Assembly (NCBI RefSeq): GCF_947623445.1
Contig: NC_135244.1
Span: forward strand, 8,556,001-8,620,000
Direction of reading: 5' to 3'
Origin: Clavelina lepadiformis
Lineage: Eukaryota; Chordata; Ascidiacea; Aplousobranchia; Clavelinidae
DNA: 64,000 nt
Part shown: positions 11,975 through 24,750 of the stretch, piece by piece
Layout: the number at the start of each line of letters is the position of its first letter
Position numbering within the stretch: position 1 is the stretch's first letter
The notes under the pieces: generated by a model
What the model saw: the letters and a program-made list of their open reading frames with translations, nothing else
What the model was told of the DNA's origin: nothing
The model's database searches: none
Program-made: the position numbers and the translations under genes

Positions 11975-14900
11975 ATGGCAGATATGCTTTCTGGTGAATT
12001 GCAAGAAGTACAAACTGAAGATAGTGGGGAGTCAGACGAAAGGAGTAGCATTGTGAATGAAGTAGAATAATTTTTAATAAACTTAAAACAATGATCTTTT
12101 ATTAGAAAATATAAGTAACTGAAAAGTATAGAGTTAAAATTTGACACGTTTTTTTGATGCAGAGTTATACAAATGGAGACACAATGTGTGAAACCATGAA
12201 TGAAAGTGAAATTCACAGGAAACATTTAAACGAGGCCAACTTTGGAGCTGTAAGCTTTGTTGATTTTTTCTAGTCCAGGACTGATACTACAACATGTAGC
12301 ATTTACTTGTTTCTGTTGTTTTTGTTATTTATGATACATGTTTTTTCTTGCCTAGCATGCAATGGAATGTGAGGATAAAATGTATTTAATCAGACATGAC
12401 TCTGATGCCTGTGGTACTGATGGAGCAGTTTTGGAAGCTGTGCCTTTATCTGATGAATCATGTGAGATTATACTAATACATTTTAAATGTATATGAAGTT
12501 TACTTTAATTTGTAGTAAGTAGGGACTAATTGCAACTTCATCACTAATATGATAACCGTTCAGTATTTGGTTTAAAGTTTTACATTTTTTGTAACTTTTC
12601 TTCAATTTTTTTGTGCTTTAATGAGATTTTTTTATTGACAGCTCCATCCATGGTTGTATCCCGTGGATTACATCACCAAGGTCATGTTGCAGCTGACCAC
12701 GTCATGGCTTCAACTGTATCTCCAAATGGTCAAGGTGCTATCAATCTTGGATCTAGTCATTTAGTTCCTGGTCAAGCACAAGTTTTAACACTCGACCAAC
12801 TCACACCAGAACGCCTCATTGATCTTAACAATAAAGGACTTTTACAGGTTGGCTATCTATCTGTCTATTACTATAAATAACAGTAGTTACTTTTTATAAC
12901 AACTTTATTTTTTAAAAGTTTATTTAAACTTCTAACCATGCTACTAGTATTATTTAATTATTATTACTGTGAACAACAATCAGTGAATATTGGTACTTTT
13001 TGTTAACTATTCTAAAAATCTTTAGTGGGTAAAGGTATTGCTTGGTCTGTGAAGTACGTTTGTCATTTTTTATTTTTAGATAGCTCCAGTTCCCAGTCCT
13101 GCTTCATCCTTTATTGTCAGCACTCGAGGTGCCAACATAGTTGCAGCACCACAAGCACATCATATTGCCATGGTTCCTTTCAGATCTAGTAAACAAAATG
13201 AAGATGCAAATGACATGGGCCATGATGTTTGTGTTGTTTGTGGAGACAGAGCGTCAGGTTATTTGGTAGAATTTAATTTTACTTTGCGTAATGCATTAAA
13301 TCAGGTACAGTTTGATCAATATCCTGCGTTATTGATACTGAACTTAGTAAAGCATTAATGTATAACTTTTTAGGAAGGCATTACGGTGCTAAAAGTTGTG
13401 AAGGATGCAAAGGTTTTTTTAAAAGAAGCATCCGGAAAAAGTTGGTATACACCTGCCGGGGAAGCAGAGACTGCTTTGTTAACAAAACACACAGAAACAG
13501 ATGTCAATACTGCAGGCTTCAGAAATGTGTTATGATGGGAATGAAGTCAGATTGTAAGTAGAAATATGCAAACATTTTGTTCTCACTCTACTATATTATC
13601 TCGTTTTACGTAATCATTGAGAGCACGTTTCTTTCAGCTGTTCAGTGTGAACGTTCCCCCATGCACAAGCGTGATGAAAACAATGAAGTTGCCATTCATG
13701 TCCCAGATCCCAATATGCAATCGCAACAGCCTCATAAATCGGATCTGTTTGACAGGTAATACTTCGGGTCAAGTTTTATTTACACTTGCCCAGTTCAGTT
13801 AACTTTAATTTTTTGGAAAACTAACTGGTAAGTGATTTATTTTTCAGGTCCAAACCAGATCTTCTGGACAAATACCATCAGGTGTGTTTTCAGAATTGAT
13901 TTTGTTCGGTGATTTAATATGACCAGGATAATTAAAAGTATACATAGTTATAAGTCATAGTTTTATATTTGTCATGTCAACATTGTCATATTTACAGGGA
14001 AACTTGAGCACACTGGCCAATGTTGTTTCTACGATGGCTCATCTGAGTAAGGGTGGCGAAGGAGGTAGCCAGAAAGAGAAAAACAGTAATGAAGAAAAGA
14101 ATGGAATTAACGAAAAACCTGAGGACATTGTAAAGTAATTAGCCATGACTGACATTCTTAGTCAGGACTTTTAAATTTGCCCATGCCTGTTTATAAAATG
14201 ATTGTATAACTCCATCGGTTTTAGAGCACTGGAAAATTTAAATGAAACTTTGAAGACTTGTTCTTCGGGATCAAATGATTGCAGTATTACTCAGACTCCT
14301 GTATTGGATTTTGAGGTTTGTTGACTATTACGTGGATAGGATTGACAGACACAAGTGTGATTAATGTAAATTTTATTTGTTATACCAGGGTCCGTTAATG
14401 ACTGGGGGAAACTTTAATTTCGAGTTGAGTATACCCTGTCCCCCACCAGATGCATTAAATGTGCATTATATTTGTGAATCCGCCTCAAGATTACTCTTTC
14501 TTTCAGCTCAGTGGGCGAGATCAATATTTGCTTTTCAATTGCTAAGGTATGCCTGGCATATTAGCATATATAGTTATAAACGAAAAAATTAAAAAACGTC
14601 ACTTAAGTTTCTTGTTGGTAAGTTAGCATCACTATACTTCCTAGTGATAATAGAAAAACCATATATTAGCACTTGCTGTTTTTCTCATTCTCAGCACTGA
14701 CTGCCACACCTTACTTCTACGAGAATGCTGGCACGAGTTATTTACACTCGGCCTAGCACAGTGCGCAAGAATCATCAGTTTTGATCAAATTACCATCGCC
14801 ATTATCAATCATCTCAAATCTAACCTCCATCAAGGTAGTTGAATAGTTGCGCCGGTGATTTGCTTTCATTCAGTGTCCGTCGTACGATTCCTTAATAGCG

Positions 14901-15942
14901 ATATTTTATGCTGTCCAAGGGAAAATTTCTTCAAGTCAGAGCCGCTTTATAACGAGTCACATTAACAAGTTGCACGACTTCATTTCACGAGTACAGAAAC
15001 TGGAAGTAGATCAACATGAGTTTGCCTACTTGAAGGCGTTGTCGCTCTTTAGCCCTGGTACAGTATAAGTCTTACAACTGAGTATTACAGATAGTTAGAC
15101 ATAGATGCACAGTTGTAAAAATTTTGTGAGAAGAAAACATTTTTCAATATTGTACTATTTTTAAAATTAAATTTAAACGATAAAATTAAAATTGCTACTC
15201 TTTAAAGATCACGTGAAACAAGCTCAACGGCCTCAAATCCAAAGGTTTCAGTCACGCGCGGTATCGGAACTTCGTGAGCACGAATTGAAAACACATTCTG
15301 ACGAACCCGATCGGTGAGTTTAAATGCTAATGTCGTATATTTATGTTGCTCTAGTCGATTAACTCATAAGACGTTTATTCGCACATAATCACTTACTGAC
15401 ATTTGAACTCTGCATTTGTATAATTTGTATTTTTTGTTGTTTTGCATTAATCCATGCTGTTACTTTTAAACTGGTGTCATCACGAGTTTAGGGAATAGTA
15501 ATCGCACCTACATGGTAACTCAAATCAACTCCACGCCAACGTAATATACACCGTGATTTTCATTCTTTTCAGTATTAGCAATTTGCTATTGTTTCTCCCC
15601 ACCATACGTTCATTGAGTTCCTCCGTCACTGAAGAAATTTTCTTCGCCGGACTCATTGGAAGTGTTCAAATAGACTCCATAATTCCTTACATACTACGAA
15701 TGGAAACGTCCGAGTTTGCCGCAGGGGTCGGCTCCGAATCTATCCCCAGTACGGAAAACGCTGGGGAAATATCTCCTGAACACCCCCAGCCTTTCTCGTC
15801 CGAAGTGGTGGAAGCGGTCATCACGCAATCCTATAATATATCTTCGGATTTACTCAACGAAGCTGGGACCTACAACGCGTTAGAAACACATAATCAGGAC
15901 CGACTCTTGAACACGGCCTCTTCTATCGAAACCTCGTCATGA
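11975..15942 (+). CDS. NR2C: Nuclear receptor NR2C (TR2/TR4 orthologue), 15 coding exons
   Basis: Ligand-regulated-type transcription factor, 711 residues. Exons: 11975-12061, 12163-12249, 12356-12461, 12642-12847, 13080-13257, 13374-13553, 13638-13755, 13848-13881, 13998-14134, 14225-14315, 14389-14546, 14695-14834, 14920-15057, 15208-15313, 15573-15942; all introns are GT/AG and phases agree. DNA-binding domain: [10 protein letters not shown] | [18 protein letters not shown] with P-box CEGCKG, then CQYCRLQKC; the post-finger SVQCERSP matches TR2/TR4. Ligand-binding domain: [46 protein letters not shown], and the closing helix region [16 protein letters not shown]. Vertebrate TR2/TR4 bind direct repeats and act in germ cells and embryos. 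Odd: a 74-residue Ser/Glu-rich tail after the AF-2 region. The ATG lies two bases after a strong acceptor (ttttttgctctttag), so a leader exon or trans-spliced leader precedes it. Confidence 0.95.
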
Positions 15943-17486
15943 AACGCCTTCTGCACTGCTCCTATTAATTTATTGTTTTACGATAGCGTACGAACGTTGT
16001 AAATTATGAAGTACTTCTAATTGTGCAACTTATTTTTACGTCATACATGAATTGTATGTTTGAAAAGTTTACACTTAAAGTTTTACGTCGCTAGTTCCTC
16101 GTCGACAAGATCAACTTTTTATGTCTTTGGTTAATGTATAAAATGCATTGTATTGGCGCCCTGCCACACTCGATTGACTCACTCTACTATACTTTAAGCA
16201 GTTTAGCAAAGGAAGGCATATCTTTACATCATGGAGTGCCACCTGGTTACCCTGCTAAAAATTCTGTCTGCGTTCATCAAACATAGATCTAAGCCTATGA
16301 TTGATCTAAGATCTGAGGAAATCTATGTGCCGCACAAGTAAGAACTTAATAAGGCTTTTGTCAAATAATTTCTTCGAACGGTGAGCCAAAATAACCATCA
16401 GTAGACAATAAAAATCTACCAAGAACTTCAGGCCATTCATTCGTTAGGTTAAGTACGTATTCGTATGGAGCTTCTATTTATTTAGTATTCCCACAACGTT
16501 ATTTGCATTTTGACCATAAACAATTTCTACTCGACTACATTCAATATCTTTCAACGGAACAGGTAGTCCATATTATAGCAGGTGCTTTGCTATTGCTGGA
16601 TTCAACGAATTATTTTTTACTTCGGGATAAAAACGTCACGTAGGTTAGTGTACCCACTCCCGTTTTAAGAAGTATGAAGTCAGATCCTTGGCAAATAGCG
16701 CAGGAGAAAATTATAAATTCATTAAATAATTACACAGAAAATGCGAAATGCCAAGACATCATTTTGCTGGTGCTTTTAGTGTTCTAATTGATAATAAATC
16801 ATGATTTAAAAAGGACAGTTTGCTATTCAATCTACAACATTAAAGTCAAATTTATGTGACTATGCTGCAGTACACCTACTTCAAGAGTTACTATTTGAAG
16901 AGTTCAACATTCCGTAAAATGGTCACCCTTACCAGGTATGGTATGCCTTTTTATACGACGTATACAGGTATGACAAACTGCAAATCGGTAGTAAAATAAA
17001 TTGCGGGATAGCCTGCAAAAAAATCTGACCAATGAGTTAAAACTGCTGTAGTTCGTTAACCTTGAAGAATTTAGATAAATACCAGTGTCTCATGCAAGGG
17101 TGATGCTTGAAGGTAAAGTTGCTAGACAGTGTTATGGTACGAGACAGATTTCTCAAATGCTGACAACCAGTTCTGGTATGGAGATGTACGTGTGGACCTT
17201 GACACTTCGTAATCAAAATATCAATTAATTTGATACTCTTCATTCAGTAAAATTTTCATTGAAACAACTGCTTTTGTGTATTATCTCGTCACAAAGCTTA
17301 GTAACGGCGAGCCACAAAGATAAGCTACTGACTGAGGGTCAGTTAAATAATTCGACAATTTGTAGCTGCACTCCTGGACACACCCACGTGGCGCCAACCG
17401 GGGTTTCGTTACTTTAAATCTTTTCAATTTTCCTTTATCACACCAAAAGAAGATAGTATTCAAAATACAAAAGGTATTTGCACAAT
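15943..17486. other. 3' flanks of NR2C (+) and bystin (-), convergent
   Basis: No gene recognised. The left part should hold the NR2C 3' untranslated region. Short open frames at 17037-17463 on the minus strand show no domain and lie beyond the bystin stop. Confidence 0.45.
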
Positions 17487-17492
17487 TTTATT

Positions 17493-19840
17493 TCACGGTA
17501 TAGGCAAAGGTTCGTCCATTTCGACGTCTCTGCAGTCTGCTGTTTGAAGTTGCCTCCGGATTTCAGGCGTGATTAAATCGTGGGACCTCAAGCGAAGCAG
17601 CTCTAGCAAGCTTTCGCGTTGCTCACTTGAAATATCGCTCCTGCAAGATACTGTGGTTAAGCTTTTTATCAATAACGACCATGTAAATGGACGGGCCAAC
17701 CTCACAACTTACCGATAAATTTCAGCAAAAGTTAGAAAACATTGATGCCACAATACCGGCAAAGGGCGATGTTCAGTGCGGAAGCTTAAAAAATGAAAGA
17801 CCTGCAAAGAGGTATTGAAAATTTAAGTGAAGGTTGACAGATTTCTGGGCGTGCAATTTTCTTTGTTTGTACTCACCAAGGCATCGATAACTCTGTATGG
17901 CAAAGCGTATTTTTTCGAAATGAGGATCCTCAGGAAAATGCTATTGGCACCATTGTATTTTATTTCGGCCAACTTAAGGATGGCGGCACTGAAAAACAAA
18001 TAGCATACATATTATGACGTTACATACACATCTGTTTATGGTAACAAACTGGGGACTTTACATTTTTGACAATTTTTTCATCTCACTTCAAGTAACAATT
18101 CGTAAATAAGATAATTAAACTGTTAAGTACTTGATGAAAAAGTACAAAAATCTTTGTGAAACCATTGTTATGTTATTGTACTACAATACTATGATTAGTA
18201 TGACGAGTAGCCACTGATATTTATTAACAACAACTCAAAATCACATACCTAGCATGCAAAACAGGTACAGAACACTTTGTCAGAACACTCCCAATAATGG
18301 TAGCTTCACGTAAAGTGCAAGTTCCTTCTTCACACAATGGAAGCAATATCCCCTTGAAGAAGGCTGCTGGTTTAAATAGCGTTTTTTTCAAAGCCTGTAA
18401 AATAATGGTGCATACTCCTTACAATAACATTCAGCTGAAATATATTTAGGTATTCGGAAAAAAATGTGAAAAAACACTACAATGCATCATGTATGTATGC
18501 CTAACAAAGGTGATAACTAACTACTGAAATTAAAAACGGTACCATATACAAATGAAAATTCAATCTTTTATAATATTGTATGTCATCACGAATTCGAGGC
18601 AGTAGAACCAGAAAATAGAATCTCTGAGCCATGTGGGCATTCATATTGGATGCAAATATCCGAGTTGCCTAAAAGAAAGTGATATTTAAAATCAAATGAA
18701 TAATTTATTATACAAACTTGAATATTCAGCAATAATTTCAGGTTTTTCCTCACTTGGTACATAGCTGCTGCACTCCATGAGTCTGGATCAGTAATATATA
18801 GCACTTCTTCCCAATTTCTGAGATGGGGAATTACCTAAAAATAAGAAAAATTAGATGCAAGATAAAAAAAAAACAGAAAATTTATGTATAACCCCACTTT
18901 AAATGCCTTTGGCAATTTTCCGCTTCTGTACTTTTGCAGAATAGTTTTCACATCTCTGTACACTTCAACGATTCGTGGGTCCATGTCCGGCATGATATTT
19001 TCAACATCAGGCAACAGTGTGTGGACATCACTTTGTTTTTCTTTTTGAGTAATAATATATTTAAATGCCAACTGGTGCTAAATGCTATCAAATTGAAACA
19101 AACAGCTGATAGGGTTAAATTAACAGACAAATCAAAGAAAATGTACAAACCAGTTATTTTATCCATAATGACATCAGCAAGTGTACGTCGAGCTGGTGGA
19201 TTAGGATTCATAAACGCTTCCAACGCCTTTTCATCTTCTCTGTCTATGGTAAATTCTTTTTCATTTGAAAAAGCACTTCCGAGGTTTTCTCCGTTTCCCA
19301 AAGCTGGCCATTCATCATCATCATCTTCATCAGAGTCTGAACCAGCCTTCTGGAATTTTCAGGTCAAAGATTTTAAAATCATCAAATTTGCAATGCATCA
19401 AGTATATGTGCACACAAGCTTGCCTACTATCCACACCTTTCCAAGTTGGACTTTTTTGGAGTGTGTTCCCTTTGAAGGGGTAGATTCTGTTGCTACTAAC
19501 TCCTCCAGTTCATCCTGCTGCTTTCGAGCTGATTCCAAAATTTTCCTTGTCAGTTTGTCATCAACAATGTCGCTTTCCACCTAAACATTATACAGCAATA
19601 TTGCAGAATACATTTTTAGATGAATTTTATCTAATCATAAATTAGATGCAAATCTTTTATCGATGAACCAGTACAGAACTATTGTATATAGTTCACCTGT
19701 TTATATCTTTCTTTTTCTCTGCGAGCTGCACTGATTGGTGTATCATCAGTAGAAGTAATAGACTGAGCTAAATCTGTATGATGCTTATTGGAGGTGGGGC
19801 CACCTGAAGCCTTCAAGCGATTTTTTTTTATTTTCCCCAT
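17493..19840 (-). CDS. BYSL: Bystin (BYSL/Enp1), 40S ribosome biogenesis factor, 10 exons
   Basis: Nucleolar/cytoplasmic factor needed to mature the small ribosomal subunit. Exons in transcript order: 19840-19697, 19580-19437, 19349-19151, 19040-18898, 18834-18754, 18668-18543, 18394-18249, 17988-17877, 17801-17713, 17640-17493; GT/AG throughout, phases agree, 443 residues against about 437 in human. Start [14 protein letters not shown] is basic; an acidic run DSDEDDDEW lies in exon 3. The bystin core is plain: [133 protein letters not shown], and the end SPEIRR-like [23 protein letters not shown] follows the stop immediately (17487-17492 on the minus strand), so the 3' untranslated region may be very short. 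The exon 4 acceptor (tactcaaaaag) is weak but the frame requires it. Confidence 0.95.
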
Positions 19841-20354
19841 AATATTTACAATAGGTCAATTAATCCATCATTTCTTAATATTTACATATATCTGCAAAGC
19901 TGGGAAGTAACAATTTTTTATTTAATATTAAACTACTGTACATTTCATGTTAATTATATAGTGCACATTAAAATCATACCCAGTATAAAGCACATCACTT
20001 AACAGTAGCTTTTCGAAGTTACTACAAACAGAACAAAAACAAATACTCAGTAAAGGCATGCAGATTCTAAAGGTAAATTGTGTTGTAGAGCAATTGCTGC
20101 TGTGTACACTTCCATTTTCCTGCCACTGCCTACTTGGTAGGCATGCTAACTGCACTCAGTCTACCTGACAGTGAAGCCTTGACCTAATTGTAATGGAATT
20201 AGGTAAAGATGCAAGGGCTATGTTTGCCAATTGACCTTTCAAAGGTAATGCAAAACCATCATTGGAAGATTGTAAATACTTGCCATTTGTGGGCTATAGC
20301 AGTTTAAAAACATAAAGAATCAGAAAACAACAAAATCAGCATGGATAAGAACAA

Positions 20355-20475
20355 GAAAAATTTTGTTTTCGTATGTCACTATTTGACAAGAAATCCTGCA
20401 TGTGAAAACACACAGAAAGTTTGGTGTGACGACGTGCCAAAACGCTTCAATTGTTTCTTTATTTATGTTAGACTC
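20355..20475 (+). repeat. Interspersed repeat family A, copy 1 (partial)
   Basis: GACAAGAAATCCTGCATGTG, GTGTGACGACGTGC and TTGTTTCTTTATTTATGTTA match in order the blocks at 30655-30770 and 34190-34290. Only the left half of the family is preserved here. Confidence 0.55.
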
Positions 20476-21539
20476 AGGCTAGGTGAGAAATCTGACGTCA
20501 GTTAGCCAATCCAGCAGTAGGCCTAGCCAACTCAAGGTTAGTCATTACTAATCTGCAGAAGTAACAACGCTAATTAAAACTTTAATAATAAGTACATACA
20601 CGGTGTTGCGGCAGTAAGAGAGACATCAGATGTAAGAAAGTACGGAAGTGAAAAAAGTAGGCTATGCTGAAGAACCATAGAAATACAAAGTGGTAGCAGT
20701 AATAAGATAGGGCAGAGGTTTTAAAGTAAACTATCGAAATGAGGGAGTATCAAACTTCACTAATCTACTTAATCTATTTCCAGTGTATATCTAACACTTA
20801 CATAGATTTACTCAATGGCCTATCAAAAAATGTTGTGGGCCAGATAAATCTCCATCTATTCTTATTGAAATTTGGCCAATCTATATGGCTAAATGGATTG
20901 AGTCAACCTTGCCCACTCATCACACTTGAATGATTCTAAACCATTTTCAAAATTTTTCTTTGGACCCTTTAGCTGTCTATGACCATGTCATTACTGCATG
21001 TTTTGTGTATAGCCTAGCATCTTTAAGAAAGAGATTCTTGCCCGCAAGTTTATCTATTTAGTGATGGATTAGCTTGGATATAATATCTTGTGAGAAGGTA
21101 AGTTTAAGTGGTCATTTATTTGGGCCCATCTAAGGCTAAAATAAAGCCAAGTGTGAAAAAAGTGCATTTGGAATTAAACTTGGGTGTGCAGCTGCCAATA
21201 AATACAAATCGGCCCATAATGTGCTGAAGTGGTGAAACAAATCAAACTACGAAAGTGCTCTTAGTTATGGTTATCATTAATATACTCATAAAAAGTGAGT
21301 TTTTATTCATTTTATGTTTTGCCATTGATTGTGGTCCTGTGAGGAGTCCTACTGAAAAATTTGGTAAAGTATGGTGACGTTTATCCTCGGACTGAGTAAA
21401 GTTTTTACACAACTTAAACCCGGCGATGATTTCTCATCAAGCTCTGGTTACCAAGCTAGCCATTGTTCAAGTTCCGATTGTCACAAACTTTTTATGATCG
21501 TTTCTTTTTTTTAGTATATATTGCTCGAGTTAAGAACTG

Positions 21540-21710
21540 TCCATCAGGTCCACTGAGCAGGAGCAAGGGTCACAAATGCCTTGTCCAAGAGCATTACAAC
21601 AATATAACGCCATTAGGTATCGAACATGAAACCTAAGCTGCATTTATTACAAGGCCAGCACTCGAACTACTCGGCTAATGAGCCGACTTTGTGATGCGCC
21701 TGAGAAAGTT
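21540..21710 (-). repeat. tRNA-derived SINE
   Basis: Read on the minus strand, CTCATTAGCCGAGTAGTTCG looks like an RNA polymerase III A box and TGTTCGATACC like a B box, spaced as in a tRNA. The body that follows (CTTGGACAAGGC, then GTGGACCTGATGGACAGTTC) matches the body of the SINE at 50243-50400, so the two belong to one family. Confidence 0.7.
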
Positions 21711-22987
21711 GACTTCTGTCACACTTTTCTGGCGCACTATTGCCGTTTTGCCCTACATTCAAAGTATTACATTGTGGTGGTACAAATTTTGGCGTTACTC
21801 TTATTGGTGCAATCATCTGGCGCACTGAAAGCAAACTTGTTCATAGTGTAAACCATAGGCACCAGCTTAGTAAAATAACTAGGAGTGACGTCATCAAGTT
21901 CCGTTGTGGCGTCACGTAAGTAATTCACCCCATGCACAAAGCAGAACATGTCAAGTTTTGTGGTTAAGTAATTGCAAAAGTTACTCTAAACATTCCTTTC
22001 AAACAGCGTAAAAATGTAATCGTAAGATGTTCCACGTTGCTTAGATTTTATATACTCAAAGTGTAAACACTTCTTCAGAAAAAAATTAGAAAATTTCGAG
22101 AAGTCGTACTCTTTTTTATTTGGAAATTAGTATTATGACATTTTTTTAAAGACGAATACTACCACGCAAAACAAAGTAAAGTATGTATGCATTAATGCTT
22201 ATTAGAACGTACATTGTTGACGACTGAAAACGTTCGACATAATTGAAACATTTTCATGCAGACACCGGACATAACAAAGGCAATTGGCCCTACCTATGAG
22301 AACAGATCGAGCGAACACATCCCTCGCAAAATAGGCTTAATTATCACTTTTACAAAACAAAAATGTGTCTCTGCTAATGCCATATATTTGGTTTGGGATT
22401 AGACTTAAATAATGGATATGGTAAAAGCATCCATGAGCAATTTTTTTGATAAGCTGAGCTGACAGGAGAGAAGTGACTATCATCGTTCATCCAACAAAAA
22501 CTCAATTTTAATGTATTTGAAAAGCATTGATTCAACTCAGAATTGAAATGTGCACACGGGAGGAATAAAATTAGTTGGGCATGTAATGGCTATTCTTTCA
22601 ACATGTTGCGCAGGGGAGTTCTCGCCCAAGAACAGCAAACTTTGCAATCAGGATCTTAACAAAGTCCAATTCCAAAAACTTTTTAAATTATGTCATTAAA
22701 AATTTTAACAGAGTTGTTTTTATCATCACTCAAGCTTAATGTGTTAAATTGTACACATTGTGTAACTGTGAGCAGCGTAACACTTAAGCTCGATTTCATT
22801 TCTTCATATGTTGTTTAAAATTTATTAACTTCACTTTCACTTCAAAAGCAAAAATTAGTATACTGATTATATCATCGTTTTCATTGGCCGTCATTTTCCA
22901 TCGTCCCGTCTGGGGCCTATAGGCTACCAATCGGCACACACAATTTTTACCTGTCTTTTTATTTGATATTATATATATTTGATAAGC

Positions 22988-23055
22988 TATCCACTTGGTT
23001 TTGAACACGGGTGGCATTGTTGCAAGCCCTGCGCTCCAACTTGGCTACCGAGGTG
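22988..23055 (-). repeat. tRNA-like SINE remnant
   Basis: On the minus strand CGGTAGCCAAGTTGGAGCGC resembles an A box and GTGTTCAAAACC a B box. The body is not clearly that of the 21.5-kb SINE. It lacks the pairing expected of a functional tRNA. Confidence 0.45.
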
Positions 23056-24644
23056 ATAACTTATAGGTATATGTGATAAATGAAAAAACCTATACCTGTA
23101 CATCATTATAATGAATGCATGCATGCATGCAATGGTAGCCTAAACACTTCGTTATGTTCTTGGAAAATAGCCTACAGTTCCTGGTCCTATAGTGAATTTA
23201 CCTAGGTCAAGAGCTTACAAGCGGTGTAGATGAGACGTTCCGCTTTTCGATTCGAGCAATCAAATGCATCCACCAAATGTTTAGACTTAGCTATGGTCAA
23301 CATAAGACTAGTGGATCACATACAGTAGGCTAACATGGAACAGTACATGACGACATGTGCTAAAAGTGGTAATGTTTCTGTGGCATTGCGCGTTTTTCAA
23401 TTATTTGCCGAAGTCTCTGTTTTAATCGGGTACAAAGAACAAGTGGCAAAAAACTACGGTTAATCTAAAAAAATATCAAACATTAATTTTAGTGAATAAA
23501 TTAACATTCATGATTATATATCTTGGATACTCGATATTCATAATACATTCAATTCATTATATATTTGATCTTGCAAACTCTTTTAAGACATATATTTGCA
23601 TTAATTTTTTAGATTATTGGGTTTATTTTTGTTACAAGTTAAATATAGTTGTAAGCTGCTTTTGTTTACAAGCTGCTCTCAAGTTTAAGAAAAAAAAACG
23701 AAAAAACATAAACCGTTTTGCTGTTGGAGAAAGGTAAAGCACACCACAGCAAACCTACTGCAATTATGACGTCATCGAAATGTCGGCTTTCGACCAAAGT
23801 GGACGAACGGAACATCATCATTTTCTTTATCATCATTATTATCATAATTGTATATACAACGACTGTATAGCGTATTTTATACACATTACAGATGGAAACT
23901 GGCGTAAATTACTATTTTACTGATAACAAAACATTTAATTGTAAATTAATTAGGGTTTGTCGGTGTAAATGGCTAAATGCTTGGGATCTGAACCGTCTGC
24001 AAAAATCCAACATCCAATGCTGCTCTTGGGTTAAGCATTTTGCTTTTCCCTGACTTTATCTACATTGTCTGTCATGTAAGCGGCATAACTGTTTTTATAA
24101 GTTTAGTGATGCTATTGTGGCCTCAAGCGCTTTAATTTAAGTTTCTTTATTTCTTTAATTTAAGTTTAAGTATTTTTTAAGTTACATTCCTTCATTGATT
24201 GCTTTTCTTTAAATATCCTTGTGTTTTCAACTTTGTTCGGTAGCTTAATTTAAATTACGTTTATCGGTTTTCAAATAAAGCTTTATCTTTTTTTTGTCTT
24301 TTGACGGACTGTTAGATGGCCACACTGGATCATATCGGGTCACCAATTGAGACAATGGAAAATGACGGTACTGAAAAATGACGGCAGACAGTTTTTCCTT
24401 TTGTAACCTGTAAGCAACAAATTCGGTCTAACTTATAAGTATACGAACTGGCAGAAAACAGCAAGCGCTATGACTCAACTAGGAGAATCGAATGAGATGC
24501 ATGTAGCCTATAGCACCGAAATCCGTTTTTGATACGATTAAAACACGCAAAAGGCTTACGTACGTACTTGTATCACTACTTTTGCGTATTTCGTTACGTA
24601 TCATCAATTGTGGAAGTCTTTTAGAGTTAAGTCTATTATAAGTT

Positions 24645-24750
24645 TGCTATACGTCGGGATTTTCCCGGACATGTCCGAGATTTAAGTGTTCAAATCTGCG
24701 TCAGGGAGAAATGTTAGAAAGTGCCTAAATGTACGGGATTTTTGAACAAT
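24645..24750. repeat. hAT-like terminal relic
   Basis: CTATACGTCGGGATTTTCCC followed by GGACATGTCCGAGATTT and, later, TACGGGATTTTTGAAC resembles the CGTCCGGGATTTTCCCGGAC ends seen in some hAT-type elements. No opposite end or target duplication was found. Confidence 0.35.

Noticed and set aside
18934..19584. Long plus-strand open frame of 216 codons
   Set aside because: It runs antisense across bystin exons 1-4, and its apparent Ser-rich content comes from the reverse of the acidic bystin stretch.
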